DNA from: Methylocapsa sp.
GTDB lineage: Bacteria > Pseudomonadota > Alphaproteobacteria > Rhizobiales > Beijerinckiaceae
Direction of reading: 5' to 3'
DNA length: 7,519 nucleotides
Assembly: GCA_017353815.1 (NCBI GenBank)
Contig: JAFMSB010000072.1
Span: forward strand, 1 to 7,519
Positions within the stretch are counted from its first letter, which is position 1, and the number at the start of each line of letters is the position of its first letter. A program made the position numbers and the translations under genes. The notes beneath the pieces were generated by a model, which worked only from the letters and a program-made list of their open reading frames with translations, did no database searches and was not told the origin of the DNA. Below, piece after piece: positions 1 through 5,831 of this stretch.

Positions 1-333
1 GCCTTGGCACTCGGGATGTTTTTCGCCATATTCGAATATCGCGCGATTGGCGGCCTCGAAGGCAATCGCCAGCGAAGCCGGAATTTGCCGCCGCGAGGTA
101 AAATAAGCGCGCGCTACGGCGTCGATGGCAATAGCGCTTGCGACTTCTCCCGCCGCATGCCCTCCCATTCCATCGGCGGCGATAAGCAGCGAGCCCCTCG
201 GGGCAGCAAGATCGTTCTGGGAGGGAGCGAAAAAGCCGATCGCATCCTCATTTGATGCGCGCACGCGGCCAACATCGGTGCGGATAGCGCCGCTGATGTC
301 GTCTCGGTAAGACGTTGCTTCGGTCAGCGCCAA
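1..333 (-). CDS. PP2C-type serine/threonine protein phosphatase (N-terminal part, runs off left edge)
   Basis: This is a metal-dependent protein phosphatase that removes phosphate from Ser/Thr residues, probably in the cytosol. Reading leftwards, the protein shows the first PP2C motif RTDVGRVRASNED (about residues 16-28) and then DGMGGHAAGE (about residues 51-60), which holds the first metal-binding aspartate. The helix-like stretch after it (AIAIDAVARAYFTSRR) fits the family. Only about 111 residues lie in the window; a full domain has about 240. No in-frame ATG or GTG exists back to the TGA at 481-483. I chose TTG at 331-333, which follows GAGAAAG at nine bases and begins MALTEATSYRDD. TTG at 349-351 is an alternative. 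PP2C enzymes of this compact type often counteract a Hanks-type kinase, but no kinase or FHA gene is visible here. The family call is firm; the start and the substrate are not. Confidence 0.9.
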   Translation of the reverse strand, partial: MALTEATSYRDDISGAIRTDVGRVRASNEDAIGFFAPSQNDLAAPRGSLLIAADGMGGHAAGEVASAIAIDAVARAYFTSRRQIPASLAIAFEAANRAIFEYGEKHPECQG

Positions 334-396
334 GATTGGCGGCTTTCTCAAGAGGGCGGCCCCCAGACTGGTGAGTCTTTGCCACTTTTGCGAGAT

Positions 397-436
397 GCGG
401 TTGTATTTGCAACCGCTGCGGCAGGGCAACGCCCTG
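397..436 (-). other. Two adjacent perfect hairpins upstream of the PP2C gene
   Basis: On the plus strand, GCGGTTG (397-403) pairs with CAACCGC (410-416) around a 6-base loop. CAGGGC (422-427) pairs with GCCCTG (431-436) around a 3-base loop. Only 5 bases separate the two stem-loops. Read on the minus strand they lie about 60-100 bases before the likely PP2C start, so they could be leader structure. Neither is followed by a T-run, so they are not standard intrinsic terminators. The stems are directly visible; any function is inference. Confidence 0.45.
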
Positions 437-535
437 GGGCCATGCGGCCCGGCATTACGGCCGCGAGCAGAGTTTCCGCTTCAGGTGGCGGACTATTGTT
501 GCGCCCTCTCCGCTCGGCGCAAATCGATTTTAATT

Positions 536-572
536 ATGAGGCTTCGAGCAGGGCAGTTCCGCCTCATTTTTT
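536..572 (+). terminator. Hairpin plus T-run at the 3' end of the isomerase gene, oriented for plus-strand transcripts
   Basis: ATGAGGC (536-542) pairs perfectly with GCCTCAT (561-567) across an 18-base loop, and five further Ts follow (568-572). The right arm contains the isomerase stop codon (564-566). The T-run lies on the side that would end plus-strand transcription. In the minus direction, that of the isomerase and phosphatase genes, AATTAAAA follows instead. It may therefore act mainly against antisense transcripts. It may equally be a weak hairpin of no consequence, because the stem is short and the loop large. Confidence 0.35.
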
Positions 573-1142
573 GCCGCCGTCGCTCGCGAGCTGCATCTTT
601 ACGATTTTATCGGGATTACTCACGGTGCCATTGGCAGCTTTGTCGCCTTTCTTGATCTTGTCCACGGCTTCCATGCCGGAGATGACTTCGCCCACTACGG
701 TATATTTGCCGTTAAGAAAGGGCGCATCGGCAAAGCAGATGAAAAATTGTGAATTGGCCGAGTCCGGGTCCTGGGAGCGCGCCATGCCCACGGTGCCGCG
801 CCGGAATGGCTCGGAGGAGAATTCCGCCGGAATATCGGGAAGATCGGACTTTCCCGTACCCGTGCCGGTGGGATCGCCCGTCTGCGCCATAAAACCCTCG
901 ATAACGCGGTGAAAGACCACGCCATTGTAGAAGCTGCGCTTTGTCAAAGTTTCGATCTGCGCCACATGCTTTGGGGCGAGATCGGGGCGAAGCTTTATGG
1001 TGACCCGGCCATCCTTTGTGTCGAGATAAATCGTGTTTTTTAGGTCCTGTGCGGGACCGGCAAAAGCCGCAGGCGAAAAGAGCGCGGCAGCAAGGGTCAG
1101 GCTGATTGCCAAGCTGGCAATGGTACTTGTCCATAAAAACAT
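564..1142 (-). CDS. Exported cyclophilin-type peptidyl-prolyl cis-trans isomerase
   Basis: It catalyses cis-trans isomerisation of proline peptide bonds and probably helps proteins fold in the periplasm. The 192-residue product begins with a signal peptide (hydrophobic core at about residues 5-25, likely cut after AFA at residue 28). A complete cyclophilin domain follows: FHRVIEGFMAQTGDPTGTGTG at about residues 77-97 with active-site Arg79, Phe84 and Gln87; GTVGMARSQDPDSANSQFFI at about 116-135; and FLNGKYTVVGEVISGM at about 142-157. The usual binding-site tryptophan is not seen, as is common in short bacterial cyclophilins. The frame stays open up to 1265, but I chose ATG at 1140-1142 because the signal peptide starts there and AGGA lies 11 bases upstream. 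The phosphatase gene lies 230 bases downstream on the same strand, which is too far to assume an operon. Confidence 0.95.
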   Translation of the reverse strand: MFLWTSTIASLAISLTLAAALFSPAAFAGPAQDLKNTIYLDTKDGRVTIKLRPDLAPKHVAQIETLTKRSFYNGVVFHRVIEGFMAQTGDPTGTGTGKSDLPDIPAEFSSEPFRRGTVGMARSQDPDSANSQFFICFADAPFLNGKYTVVGEVISGMEAVDKIKKGDKAANGTVSNPDKIVKMQLASDGGKK

Positions 1143-1459
1143 ATTTGGGGCGGTCCTATCTGCTGATTTTGACCGGTTCTGGAGGCAAAGCAAAGCCCCT
1201 GGACTTCTCACCATCATGACCGGCGGCAGGCCTTGGCAGCGGCGCAGGCGAGGTGATCCGGCCATCCAAACGCGAAAACCGGCAATCCCGACGCACGGCC
1301 TTAGGCGGCGGCTATCTGTTTATTGACAAGTTGACCGCGAATTGTCGAGAGTCAAACGGCAACGGAGACCAGATTCTCCCAGCTTTGTGGTGAGATTGAT
1401 GCGCTAGGCTGCTATCGCCTCTTGTCGTCTTGCGCAGCATTGCAGGAGAAGAAGGGTGA

Positions 1460-1566
1460 TCGCCGCAACGGCGAAATGAAAGCTCGCTCCCGCGCCGCTT
1501 AACGGGCGGCCGAAGAAATTGAAGGGAGCAGGTTTCCGAGTCTGGACGCCCGGCTCAGGGCCGGGC
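1460..1566 (+). promoter_or_regulatory. Stem-loop cluster in the probable leader of the desaturase gene
   Basis: Three compact stem-loops lie in series: TCGCCG (1460-1465) with CGGCGA (1469-1474), loop CAA; GCCGC (1494-1498) with GCGGC (1506-1510), loop 7; and GCCCGGC (1548-1554) with GCCGGGC (1560-1566), loop TCAGG. The last ends 50 bases before the TTG start and is followed by AAAAGGG, so it is not an intrinsic terminator for the plus strand. Such pairs are common in GC-rich DNA. The pairings are seen, while a role as a structured 5' leader is inference. It matches no riboswitch class that I recognise. Confidence 0.35.
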
Positions 1567-1602
1567 AAAAGGGAATGGGCTAATACGCCGATAACTGTTA
1601 AC

Positions 1603-1607
1603 AGGAG
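1603..1607 (+). promoter_or_regulatory. Ribosome binding site that fixes a TTG start
   Basis: AGGAG lies nine bases before TTG at 1617-1619. It is a near-perfect Shine-Dalgarno core and is the reason for preferring TTG over the ATG codons at residues 19-20, which would cut into the first membrane segment. Confidence 0.8.
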
Positions 1608-1616
1608 TCTCGTCCC

Positions 1617-2402
1617 TTGAGCGTCAGTTTGCCCTCCTTCCTGCCTCTCTCCGTGCTCGTCTGGCTCGTCATGATGAGCGTCTACCACGGGGCGGGACTT
1701 TTGTTCGAATGGTCGGATCGGGCAAAGCTTCTCGCCTCCTTCAAGGCGCGGTCCACGGACAGGCTCAGCTATGCCGCGCTTCTGCCGCGCGTGCTATTTA
1801 ACCAAATCTTCGTGCTCCTCCCGGCGATGATGGGGCTTGAAGCTTCGGGGCTCGCTTTTGTGGGGCTGCGCCATTTGAGCTTTTGGCATTTCGCAGCCGC
1901 TTTGGTGTTCATGGGGATCGGCCACGACGTTATCCAATACGCTTTCCACCGTTTTCTTCTGCACCGCCCGAGCTTGTTCCGCCGGCTTGGCCACAGCGTG
2001 CACCACTCGACGGGGGCGGCACGGGCAATCAGCGCCTGTTACATGAGCGCCCCGGATTTTTTCCTTGAGATCGCGCTACCCTATTTGATCCCGCTGGTGC
2101 TCGTTTCCGCCGGAGCCGATGTTGCGTTTCATTTTACGGTTGCAAGCCTTGGGGCATTGGGCGGGCTCTACGAGCATTCCGGCTATGATTTTGCCGTGGG
2201 ACTGCCGAGGCAGGGCACGAAATTCCAGCCGCTCGCAATTCTTGCCCGTTTGATCACGAGCAAGGCCCATGGTGAACACCACCGGCGCGGCAATGTGAGT
2301 TTCAGCGATGGATTTGGCTCGCCGGGGATTTGCGATACGCTTTTCAAGACCCGCTGGGATTTGGCCAAAAGTGTGTGCCGCGGCGATTCTCAGGCGCGCT
2401 GA
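1617..2402 (+). CDS. Sterol desaturase / fatty acid hydroxylase family membrane protein
   Basis: This is a 261-residue integral membrane di-iron oxygenase family protein; members hydroxylate or desaturate lipids or other hydrophobic substrates using O2. The histidine ligand set is visible: HDVIQYAFHRFLLH (residues 103-116, containing H111-x4-H116), HSVHH (126-130), YEHSGYD (185-191, His187) and HGEHH (218-222). Membrane segments are likely at about residues 5-20, 55-75, 88-102 and 148-185. All expected motifs are present, so it is probably active. It starts at TTG with a strong AGGAG. The substrate cannot be read from sequence: a sterol, hopanoid, sphingoid or fatty acyl lipid, or a carotenoid-like compound, is possible. 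No sterol or hopanoid pathway gene lies nearby. The next gene starts 176 bases downstream and may or may not be co-transcribed. Confidence 0.92.
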   Translation: MSVSLPSFLPLSVLVWLVMMSVYHGAGLLFEWSDRAKLLASFKARSTDRLSYAALLPRVLFNQIFVLLPAMMGLEASGLAFVGLRHLSFWHFAAALVFMGIGHDVIQYAFHRFLLHRPSLFRRLGHSVHHSTGAARAISACYMSAPDFFLEIALPYLIPLVLVSAGADVAFHFTVASLGALGGLYEHSGYDFAVGLPRQGTKFQPLAILARLITSKAHGEHHRRGNVSFSDGFGSPGICDTLFKTRWDLAKSVCRGDSQAR

Positions 2403-2578
2403 GTTTTATCGGCAAAGCCTCCGAGCGTCATTCGGACAGCGAAGGGTTCCCAAAAACTGTGGTGTCCAGCGTCCGGGCTTCAAACGGGACTCTTCTGTGC
2501 CGGTTCGGCGTTCATGTGGCAGCTCTTGGGACCTCTTTGAGAAGAGAAATAAGAGGCATCGATTTGAAGAGAAATGAC

Positions 2579-3067
2579 ATGCATCGATGTGCTCATAAAG
2601 CTAAAGCCTGTGTTGCCGCGATGGTGTTCATTGCGGGCGTGCCGCCTATGACGGCGGCGTTGGCTTTGGATGTTCAATCGCTTTGCGCACATATTGGCAA
2701 TGATGATCATGTGCGGCCCATACCCGCCGTCCTTGTTCCACAGGCACGCCGGCTTTTCTTCGATCACGGTGCTTCGAGCAATTATATTAAAGAAACCACG
2801 TCCTTCCGGTGCATGAACGGCAAAGTTTGGCTTTGCAACCTTGGCGCAAACCTCAATTGCGGGAAAGCAGACTCTCGCCGCACGTCGGCTGGCGCAGCGG
2901 TTTTTTGCCGCCAAAACCCTGGAAGCGACGTCGTTCCAATGGCTGCCACGGGTCATGATACCATCTACGAGTGGAAATGCGTGGGAAACGAGGCGCGCAT
3001 CTTTCGCCAGGTCGAGACGGTCGATCCCCGCGGCTTCACCACTGAGAACTGGAAAAAGCTTGAGTAA
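2579..3067 (+). CDS. Secreted six-cysteine protein of unknown function
   Basis: This 162-residue protein starts with a probable signal peptide: positive N-region MHRCAHKAK, hydrophobic stretch to about residue 30, likely cut near TAALA. The mature part has six cysteines, in SLCAH, FRCMNG, WLCNLG, LNCGK, VFCRQ and WKCVG. This even number suits three disulfides in the periplasm. The segments FRCMNGKVWLCNLGANLNCG and GHDTIYEWKCVGNEA resemble an uncharacterised family I associate with alphaproteobacteria; I know no function for it. ATG at 2579 follows GAAGAGA at six bases. TTG at 2564 is an equally serious alternative: it follows AAGAGG at seven bases and would add MKRND. The frame is open upstream to 2330, but that part overlaps the desaturase gene and looks non-coding. 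Confidence 0.8.
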   Translation: MHRCAHKAKACVAAMVFIAGVPPMTAALALDVQSLCAHIGNDDHVRPIPAVLVPQARRLFFDHGASSNYIKETTSFRCMNGKVWLCNLGANLNCGKADSRRTSAGAAVFCRQNPGSDVVPMAATGHDTIYEWKCVGNEARIFRQVETVDPRGFTTENWKKLE

Positions 3068-3198
3068 AGACGCCTTAGGCCAATTGGCGGCGCCACGAGG
3101 TTGCTCAAGCCGCCGATTCCAAAAAAACCGGTCGATCCTGCGAGATCAGAGTAGAGCGCTGTCTGCGTCCTTGTAAGTTTTTAAGCCCCGGCCTTACC

Positions 3199-3224
3199 AA
3201 AATGTTTCGCACGAAACATTTTTT
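3199..3224. terminator. Bidirectional terminator-like palindrome between convergent genes (parS-like core)
   Basis: AAAATGTTTCG (3199-3209) and CGAAACATTTT (3212-3222) are perfect reverse complements around CA. A run of six Ts follows on the plus strand (3219-3224), and TTTT follows on the minus strand. The element lies between the plus-strand orphan (ends 3067) and the minus-strand phosphodiesterase (ends 3255), where a shared terminator is expected. The stem is A/T-rich, which is weak for a terminator. The core TGTTTC-GCAC-GAAACA keeps both outer half-sites of the ParB-binding parS consensus TGTTTCACGTGAAACA and differs in the centre, so a protein-binding site is a serious alternative. Confidence 0.6.
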
Positions 3225-3254
3225 GAGTGATTCTAAAGAAGGTTGCGATCGCGC

Positions 3255-4016
3255 TTAGGGTTCGAACCCTTCAAATATGATTTGATCTGCCCAAACCCTT
3301 GCCTGCCTGCTTGCCGCCTCGGAGGCCACCGCCCAGGTCATGACGGGCATTCCAATAGCCGTGCGGCACAATGTCGGCACGGCATGCGGCAAATTGATGT
3401 GATTCCACGACAGATAGTCCGGCTGCACAAGCGGGAAATCTCTGAGATCGGCCAGCCTTTCCAGAGTTTCCTGCGGCAAAGCCTTCCATTCTTCGTCATC
3501 GTAATCCGCGCGCGCAACAAGCCCCATCGGGCAATCGAGGCCAGCCTCGCGAAGATGGATCAGAACCTGCGGATCGAGGCTTTTCAACGAAATGGGGCCA
3601 GCAAAATCCGCGATCGTCGCAACGGTTCGCGCGGCAAGGCGCGTGTCGCCATCGTAATGACTCTTGATCTCGACGATGACAGGAACGCGGCCGTCAATGC
3701 GAGCGAGGAAATCGTGCAAGGAGATGATTCTTTGATCGCATTTCTTGTAGACGAGACGGCTCAGCTCCGCGGCGCTAAATGCATCGACCCGGCCAGTCGC
3801 GCAGAGCAACCGGTCGACGGTTGCGTCATGAAAGACGACCGCTTCCCCGTCTTTGGTGTAGCGGACATCGCATTCGATAGCGTAATTTTTGGCAAGCGCG
3901 GCCTCTGCTGCCGCGAGCGTGTTTTCGACCAGGCCATTGCCTTGAGAGTGCAGACCCCGGTGGGCGATCGGCCGTGCGGTCAGCCAGCTTGGAGCATTGA
4001 GGCTTGGCCGCTTCAT
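3255..4016 (-). CDS. Glycerophosphodiester phosphodiesterase family protein
   Basis: The enzyme hydrolyses glycerophosphodiesters such as glycerophosphocholine to glycerol-3-phosphate and an alcohol, which links it to phospholipid turnover and carbon or phosphate salvage. The 253-residue protein has the family residues in order: His19-Arg20-Gly21 (AHRG), Glu31 in ENT, Glu48 and Asp50 (ECDVRYTKDG), His63-Asp64 (FHD) and Glu116/Lys118 (EIKS). The C-terminal TIM-barrel strands follow, with MTWAV near 226-230 and ADQIIFEGF near 243-251. No signal peptide is seen, so it is probably cytosolic. Its length is normal for a compact bacterial GDPD. Its ATG overlaps the ridA stop in ATGA, so it is co-transcribed and probably translationally coupled. 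The true substrate is not known from sequence. The symbol ugpQ is possible but not supported by neighbours. Confidence 0.95.
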   Translation of the reverse strand: MKRPSLNAPSWLTARPIAHRGLHSQGNGLVENTLAAAEAALAKNYAIECDVRYTKDGEAVVFHDATVDRLLCATGRVDAFSAAELSRLVYKKCDQRIISLHDFLARIDGRVPVIVEIKSHYDGDTRLAARTVATIADFAGPISLKSLDPQVLIHLREAGLDCPMGLVARADYDDEEWKALPQETLERLADLRDFPLVQPDYLSWNHINLPHAVPTLCRTAIGMPVMTWAVASEAASRQARVWADQIIFEGFEP

Positions 4017-4486
4017 GCGGGTGCTATCTCAAACAAAGCTTCGATTTCGACGGCACTGTTTAATGGCAATTCGGCGGCCCCCACTGTCGTTCGCGCATGG
4101 CGCCCCCGATCGCCAAATATTTCGACAATTAGATCCGAAGCGCCGTTCATGACACCCGCGAGATCGGTAAATCCAGGCGCGGCATTAATGAACCCGCCAA
4201 GCCGGATACAGCGCAATATCCGCTCCAAATCGCCCAGCGCAGATTTGGTCTGAGCGAGGACATTGACGATGCATAAGCGAGCCGCGGTCTGAGCCGCAAT
4301 CGCTGAGACATCCGCGCCAACTTTGCCGGTATGCTGGGCCTCAAGCTTGCCGCCGGAACCAAGGGCGAGCTGGCCCGAAACGAAAAGGAAAGAACCAGAA
4401 AGAACAAAGGGCAGGTAATTGGCGATTGGCGCAGCGGCGGGCGGGAGGGATATGCCGAGCCTGGCAAGGTTTTCTTCAGCGGTCAT
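4013..4486 (-). CDS. RidA/YjgF family protein
   Basis: RidA-type proteins are small trimeric cytosolic enzymes; the best-known members hydrolyse reactive enamine/imine intermediates from PLP enzymes. This 157-residue member is longer than classical RidA (about 130) and fits the UK114-like group 1 branch. Visible marks are FVSGQ (residues 35-39), a helix rich in Ala/Gln with NVLAQTKSALGDLERILR (75-92), GFINAAPGFTDLAGVMNGASD (about 98-118) and HARTTVGAAELPLNSAVEIE (130-149). Arg132 is at the position of the catalytic RidA arginine and Glu148 is near the usual C-terminal acidic residue. The start ATG has GAGG ten bases upstream. Its stop overlaps the phosphodiesterase start by four bases. This branch of the family often lacks a proven imine-deaminase role, so the reaction remains open. 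Confidence 0.92.
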   Translation of the reverse strand: MTAEENLARLGISLPPAAAPIANYLPFVLSGSFLFVSGQLALGSGGKLEAQHTGKVGADVSAIAAQTAARLCIVNVLAQTKSALGDLERILRCIRLGGFINAAPGFTDLAGVMNGASDLIVEIFGDRGRHARTTVGAAELPLNSAVEIEALFEIAPA

Positions 4487-4891
4487 TGCTTGCTTGCCTC
4501 GAAGCTTTCCGCGCGGGCTAAAATCAGCTGCCCAAGCAATAGCTCGTTAACCACACGCGCTCCAGTCCGGGTTGCCAGAAGCCTTATGTGTCTCTAAACT
4601 TTGTGCTCGCCTGAGGCTAGCAGAAAGCGCAATGGCTGCCCGGCCTGCGCGAATGACCGGACTTGCTGGGGCACGAGGGACCGGGAGTTACCCCGCCCAA
4701 AGCGATTTGCATTAAAGCCTCGCGGCGGGCGGCAGCGGCCCGGCCCAGCTGGTCGACAGGGGCGCCTCTTGGGCCGAGGGAGAGGTTTCCATTCCAAGCA
4801 GCCGCAATGCGCTTGGCTGCACGGGCGGGGCTGGCGTGACTCTTGCGGCCGCCGAGCAGCGCTTTTTTCGGTTGTTAAGGAGCCAAAGTTG
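4487..4891. other. 405-base divergent intergenic region between ridA and eipB
   Basis: The region must hold promoters for the minus-strand ridA-gdpD pair and for plus-strand eipB. The plus frame is open from 4601 into eipB, but its residues before 4892 are Arg/Gly/Pro-rich and resemble no protein. I read it as untranslated. GCAGCC (4798-4803) with GGCTGC (4815-4820) can form a 6-base stem. I see no tRNA, no terminator and no clear -35/-10 pair. Confidence 0.6.
4877..4882 (+). promoter_or_regulatory. Ribosome binding site of eipB
   Basis: AAGGAG lies nine bases before ATG at 4892 (six before an in-frame TTG at 4889). It fixes the start well downstream of the beginning of the open frame at 4601 and puts the signal peptide at the N-terminus. 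Confidence 0.8.
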
Positions 4892-5773
4892 ATGAGCCCA
4901 TTTTGCCTTGCTTTTCGCGCGGCCGTGGCATCAGTGCTGGGGGTGGCCGTGACTATGGCGTCCCCTCTTTCGCGGCAGGCCGCGGGGATGGAACATGGGC
5001 CCGTGGCGACGCATGGCGGGCCCGGTATCGTTCTCGCATCCCACCGGGCAGTCTATGAGCTTACATTGCTGAAATCGACCGGAAGCCAAAGCCCCACTGC
5101 CGCCCATGGCCGTATCGTGTTTGAATTCACCGGATCCCCTTGCGAAGGCTATGTGCAAAATTTCCGGCAAGTGACCGAAATGCAGCCAGCCGAAGGACCA
5201 ACCCGCGTCTCGGATATGCATTCCGCGACATTCGAGGATGCGCAGGGCCGGGATTTCGAGTTTAAGACGGAGACAAAGGTCGATGGCGGCACTGCCGAGC
5301 AAACCGACGGAAGGGCTCAAAGAAACGCCGGAGGCTCCCTGCTGGTCAACCTGGCCAAACCGAAACGTCACAGAATTGAGCTTGAGCGGGATGTGGTGTT
5401 TCCGACCGAACATTTGCGGCGTATCCTGGCGGCGGCCAAAGCAGGCCAAAATATACTTGAGCTGAACGTTTATGACGGGTCGGAGACCGGCGAGAAATTT
5501 TTCGAGACAACCGCTTATATTGGCCGCCCGCTCGCCGGCCCGGCCGTGGAAAAAGCGGCACACATTCCTGAACTCGATAATATGAGACGCTGGCCGGTTT
5601 CGATAAGCTATTTCGAAGGTGGCGAGAAAGATGGCGCGCCAAGCTATATCCTCTCATTCGACCTTTATGAGAACGGCATTTCGCGCGCCCTCAGGCTCGA
5701 CTACGGCGACTTCGTTCTTGCCGGCGAAATGTCGACCCTCGAACTTCTTCCCAACCGGAGCTGCAGCAATTAG
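4892..5773 (+). CDS. eipB: Cell envelope integrity protein EipB (DUF1849 family)
   Basis: EipB is a periplasmic beta-sheet-rich protein first characterised in Brucella, where it is needed for envelope integrity and stress resistance; its exact activity is unknown. This copy has 293 residues, with a signal peptide (MSPFCLAFRA, then a hydrophobic stretch to about residue 24). Family landmarks follow: LASHRAVYELTLL (48-60), FEFTGSPCEGYVQNFRQVTEM (77-97), FPTEHLRRILAAAKAG (170-185), VYDGSETGEKFFETTAYIG (193-211), RWPVSISYF (233-241) and FDLYENGISRALRLDYGDFVLAG (256-278). Cys84 and Cys291 match the conserved pair known to form a disulfide in the Brucella protein; the third cysteine lies in the signal peptide. 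A CoA hydrolase gene follows after 76 bases. The length and motif order indicate a complete, intact gene. Confidence 0.93.
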   Translation: MSPFCLAFRAAVASVLGVAVTMASPLSRQAAGMEHGPVATHGGPGIVLASHRAVYELTLLKSTGSQSPTAAHGRIVFEFTGSPCEGYVQNFRQVTEMQPAEGPTRVSDMHSATFEDAQGRDFEFKTETKVDGGTAEQTDGRAQRNAGGSLLVNLAKPKRHRIELERDVVFPTEHLRRILAAAKAGQNILELNVYDGSETGEKFFETTAYIGRPLAGPAVEKAAHIPELDNMRRWPVSISYFEGGEKDGAPSYILSFDLYENGISRALRLDYGDFVLAGEMSTLELLPNRSCSN

Positions 5774-5786
5774 CACGCTCAGAAGC

Positions 5787-5831
5787 AGGCCGCTTTCTTT
5801 GCGACCGAGGGGCGCAAGCCGAAAGCGGCCT
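5787..5831 (+). other. Long two-part hairpin between eipB and the CoA hydrolase gene
   Basis: AGGCCGCTTTC (5787-5797) pairs perfectly with GAAAGCGGCCT (5821-5831). Inside it, TTGCG (5799-5803) pairs with CGCAA (5813-5817) around a 9-base loop, with a small asymmetric internal loop between the stems. The outer stem is 11 base pairs and GC-rich. No T-run follows, so it is not a textbook intrinsic terminator. It ends 18 bases before the ATG at 5850 and fills most of the 76-base gap, so it could act as an mRNA processing or stability element, an attenuator, or a control on translation of the second gene. The pairing is seen and the role is inferred. Confidence 0.6.

Larger units (their letters stand above)
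1143..1616. other. 474-base divergent intergenic region
   Basis: This region separates the minus-strand isomerase from the plus-strand desaturase, so it must hold both promoters. I see no convincing gene. The minus-strand frame at 1404-1688 runs antisense into the desaturase start and resembles nothing I know. TTGACA occurs at 1323-1328 on the plus strand without a credible -10 at the right distance. GACAA (1325-1329) with TTGTC (1342-1346) and TTGAC (1331-1335) with GTCAA (1351-1355) form interleaved short inverted repeats that could be an operator, but this is weak. The part nearest the desaturase is rich in stem-loops (entered separately). Confidence 0.6.

Noticed and set aside
4..255. Plus-strand open frame at the left edge
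   Set aside because: The opposite strand encodes unmistakable PP2C motifs over the same bases.
379..912. 177-residue plus-strand open frame
   Set aside because: It is antisense to the well-supported cyclophilin gene and its sequence is low in recognisable structure.
1323..1350. TTGACA as a sigma-70 promoter for the desaturase gene
   Set aside because: No acceptable -10 lies 16-18 bases downstream (TCGAGA there).
1476..1502. Eight-codon plus-strand frame MKARSRAA that might be a leader peptide
   Set aside because: It lacks a well-placed ribosome binding site, contains no run of a regulatory amino acid, and such mini-frames are frequent by chance.
1404..1688. Minus-strand 94-residue frame upstream of and into the desaturase gene
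   Set aside because: It overlaps the desaturase start antisense, and no family or ribosome binding site is evident.
2330..2578. N-terminal extension of the six-cysteine protein
   Set aside because: It overlaps the desaturase 3' end and would bury the signal peptide in the middle of the protein.
3243..4253. 336-residue plus-strand open frame
   Set aside because: It lies antisense across the phosphodiesterase and ridA genes, both of which have clear family motifs. Its translation resembles nothing and is explained by GC-rich codon bias.
4601..4891. N-terminal extension of the eipB frame
   Set aside because: AAGGAG before ATG 4892 and a signal peptide starting there fix the true start. The extension is Arg/Gly-rich and unlike the family.
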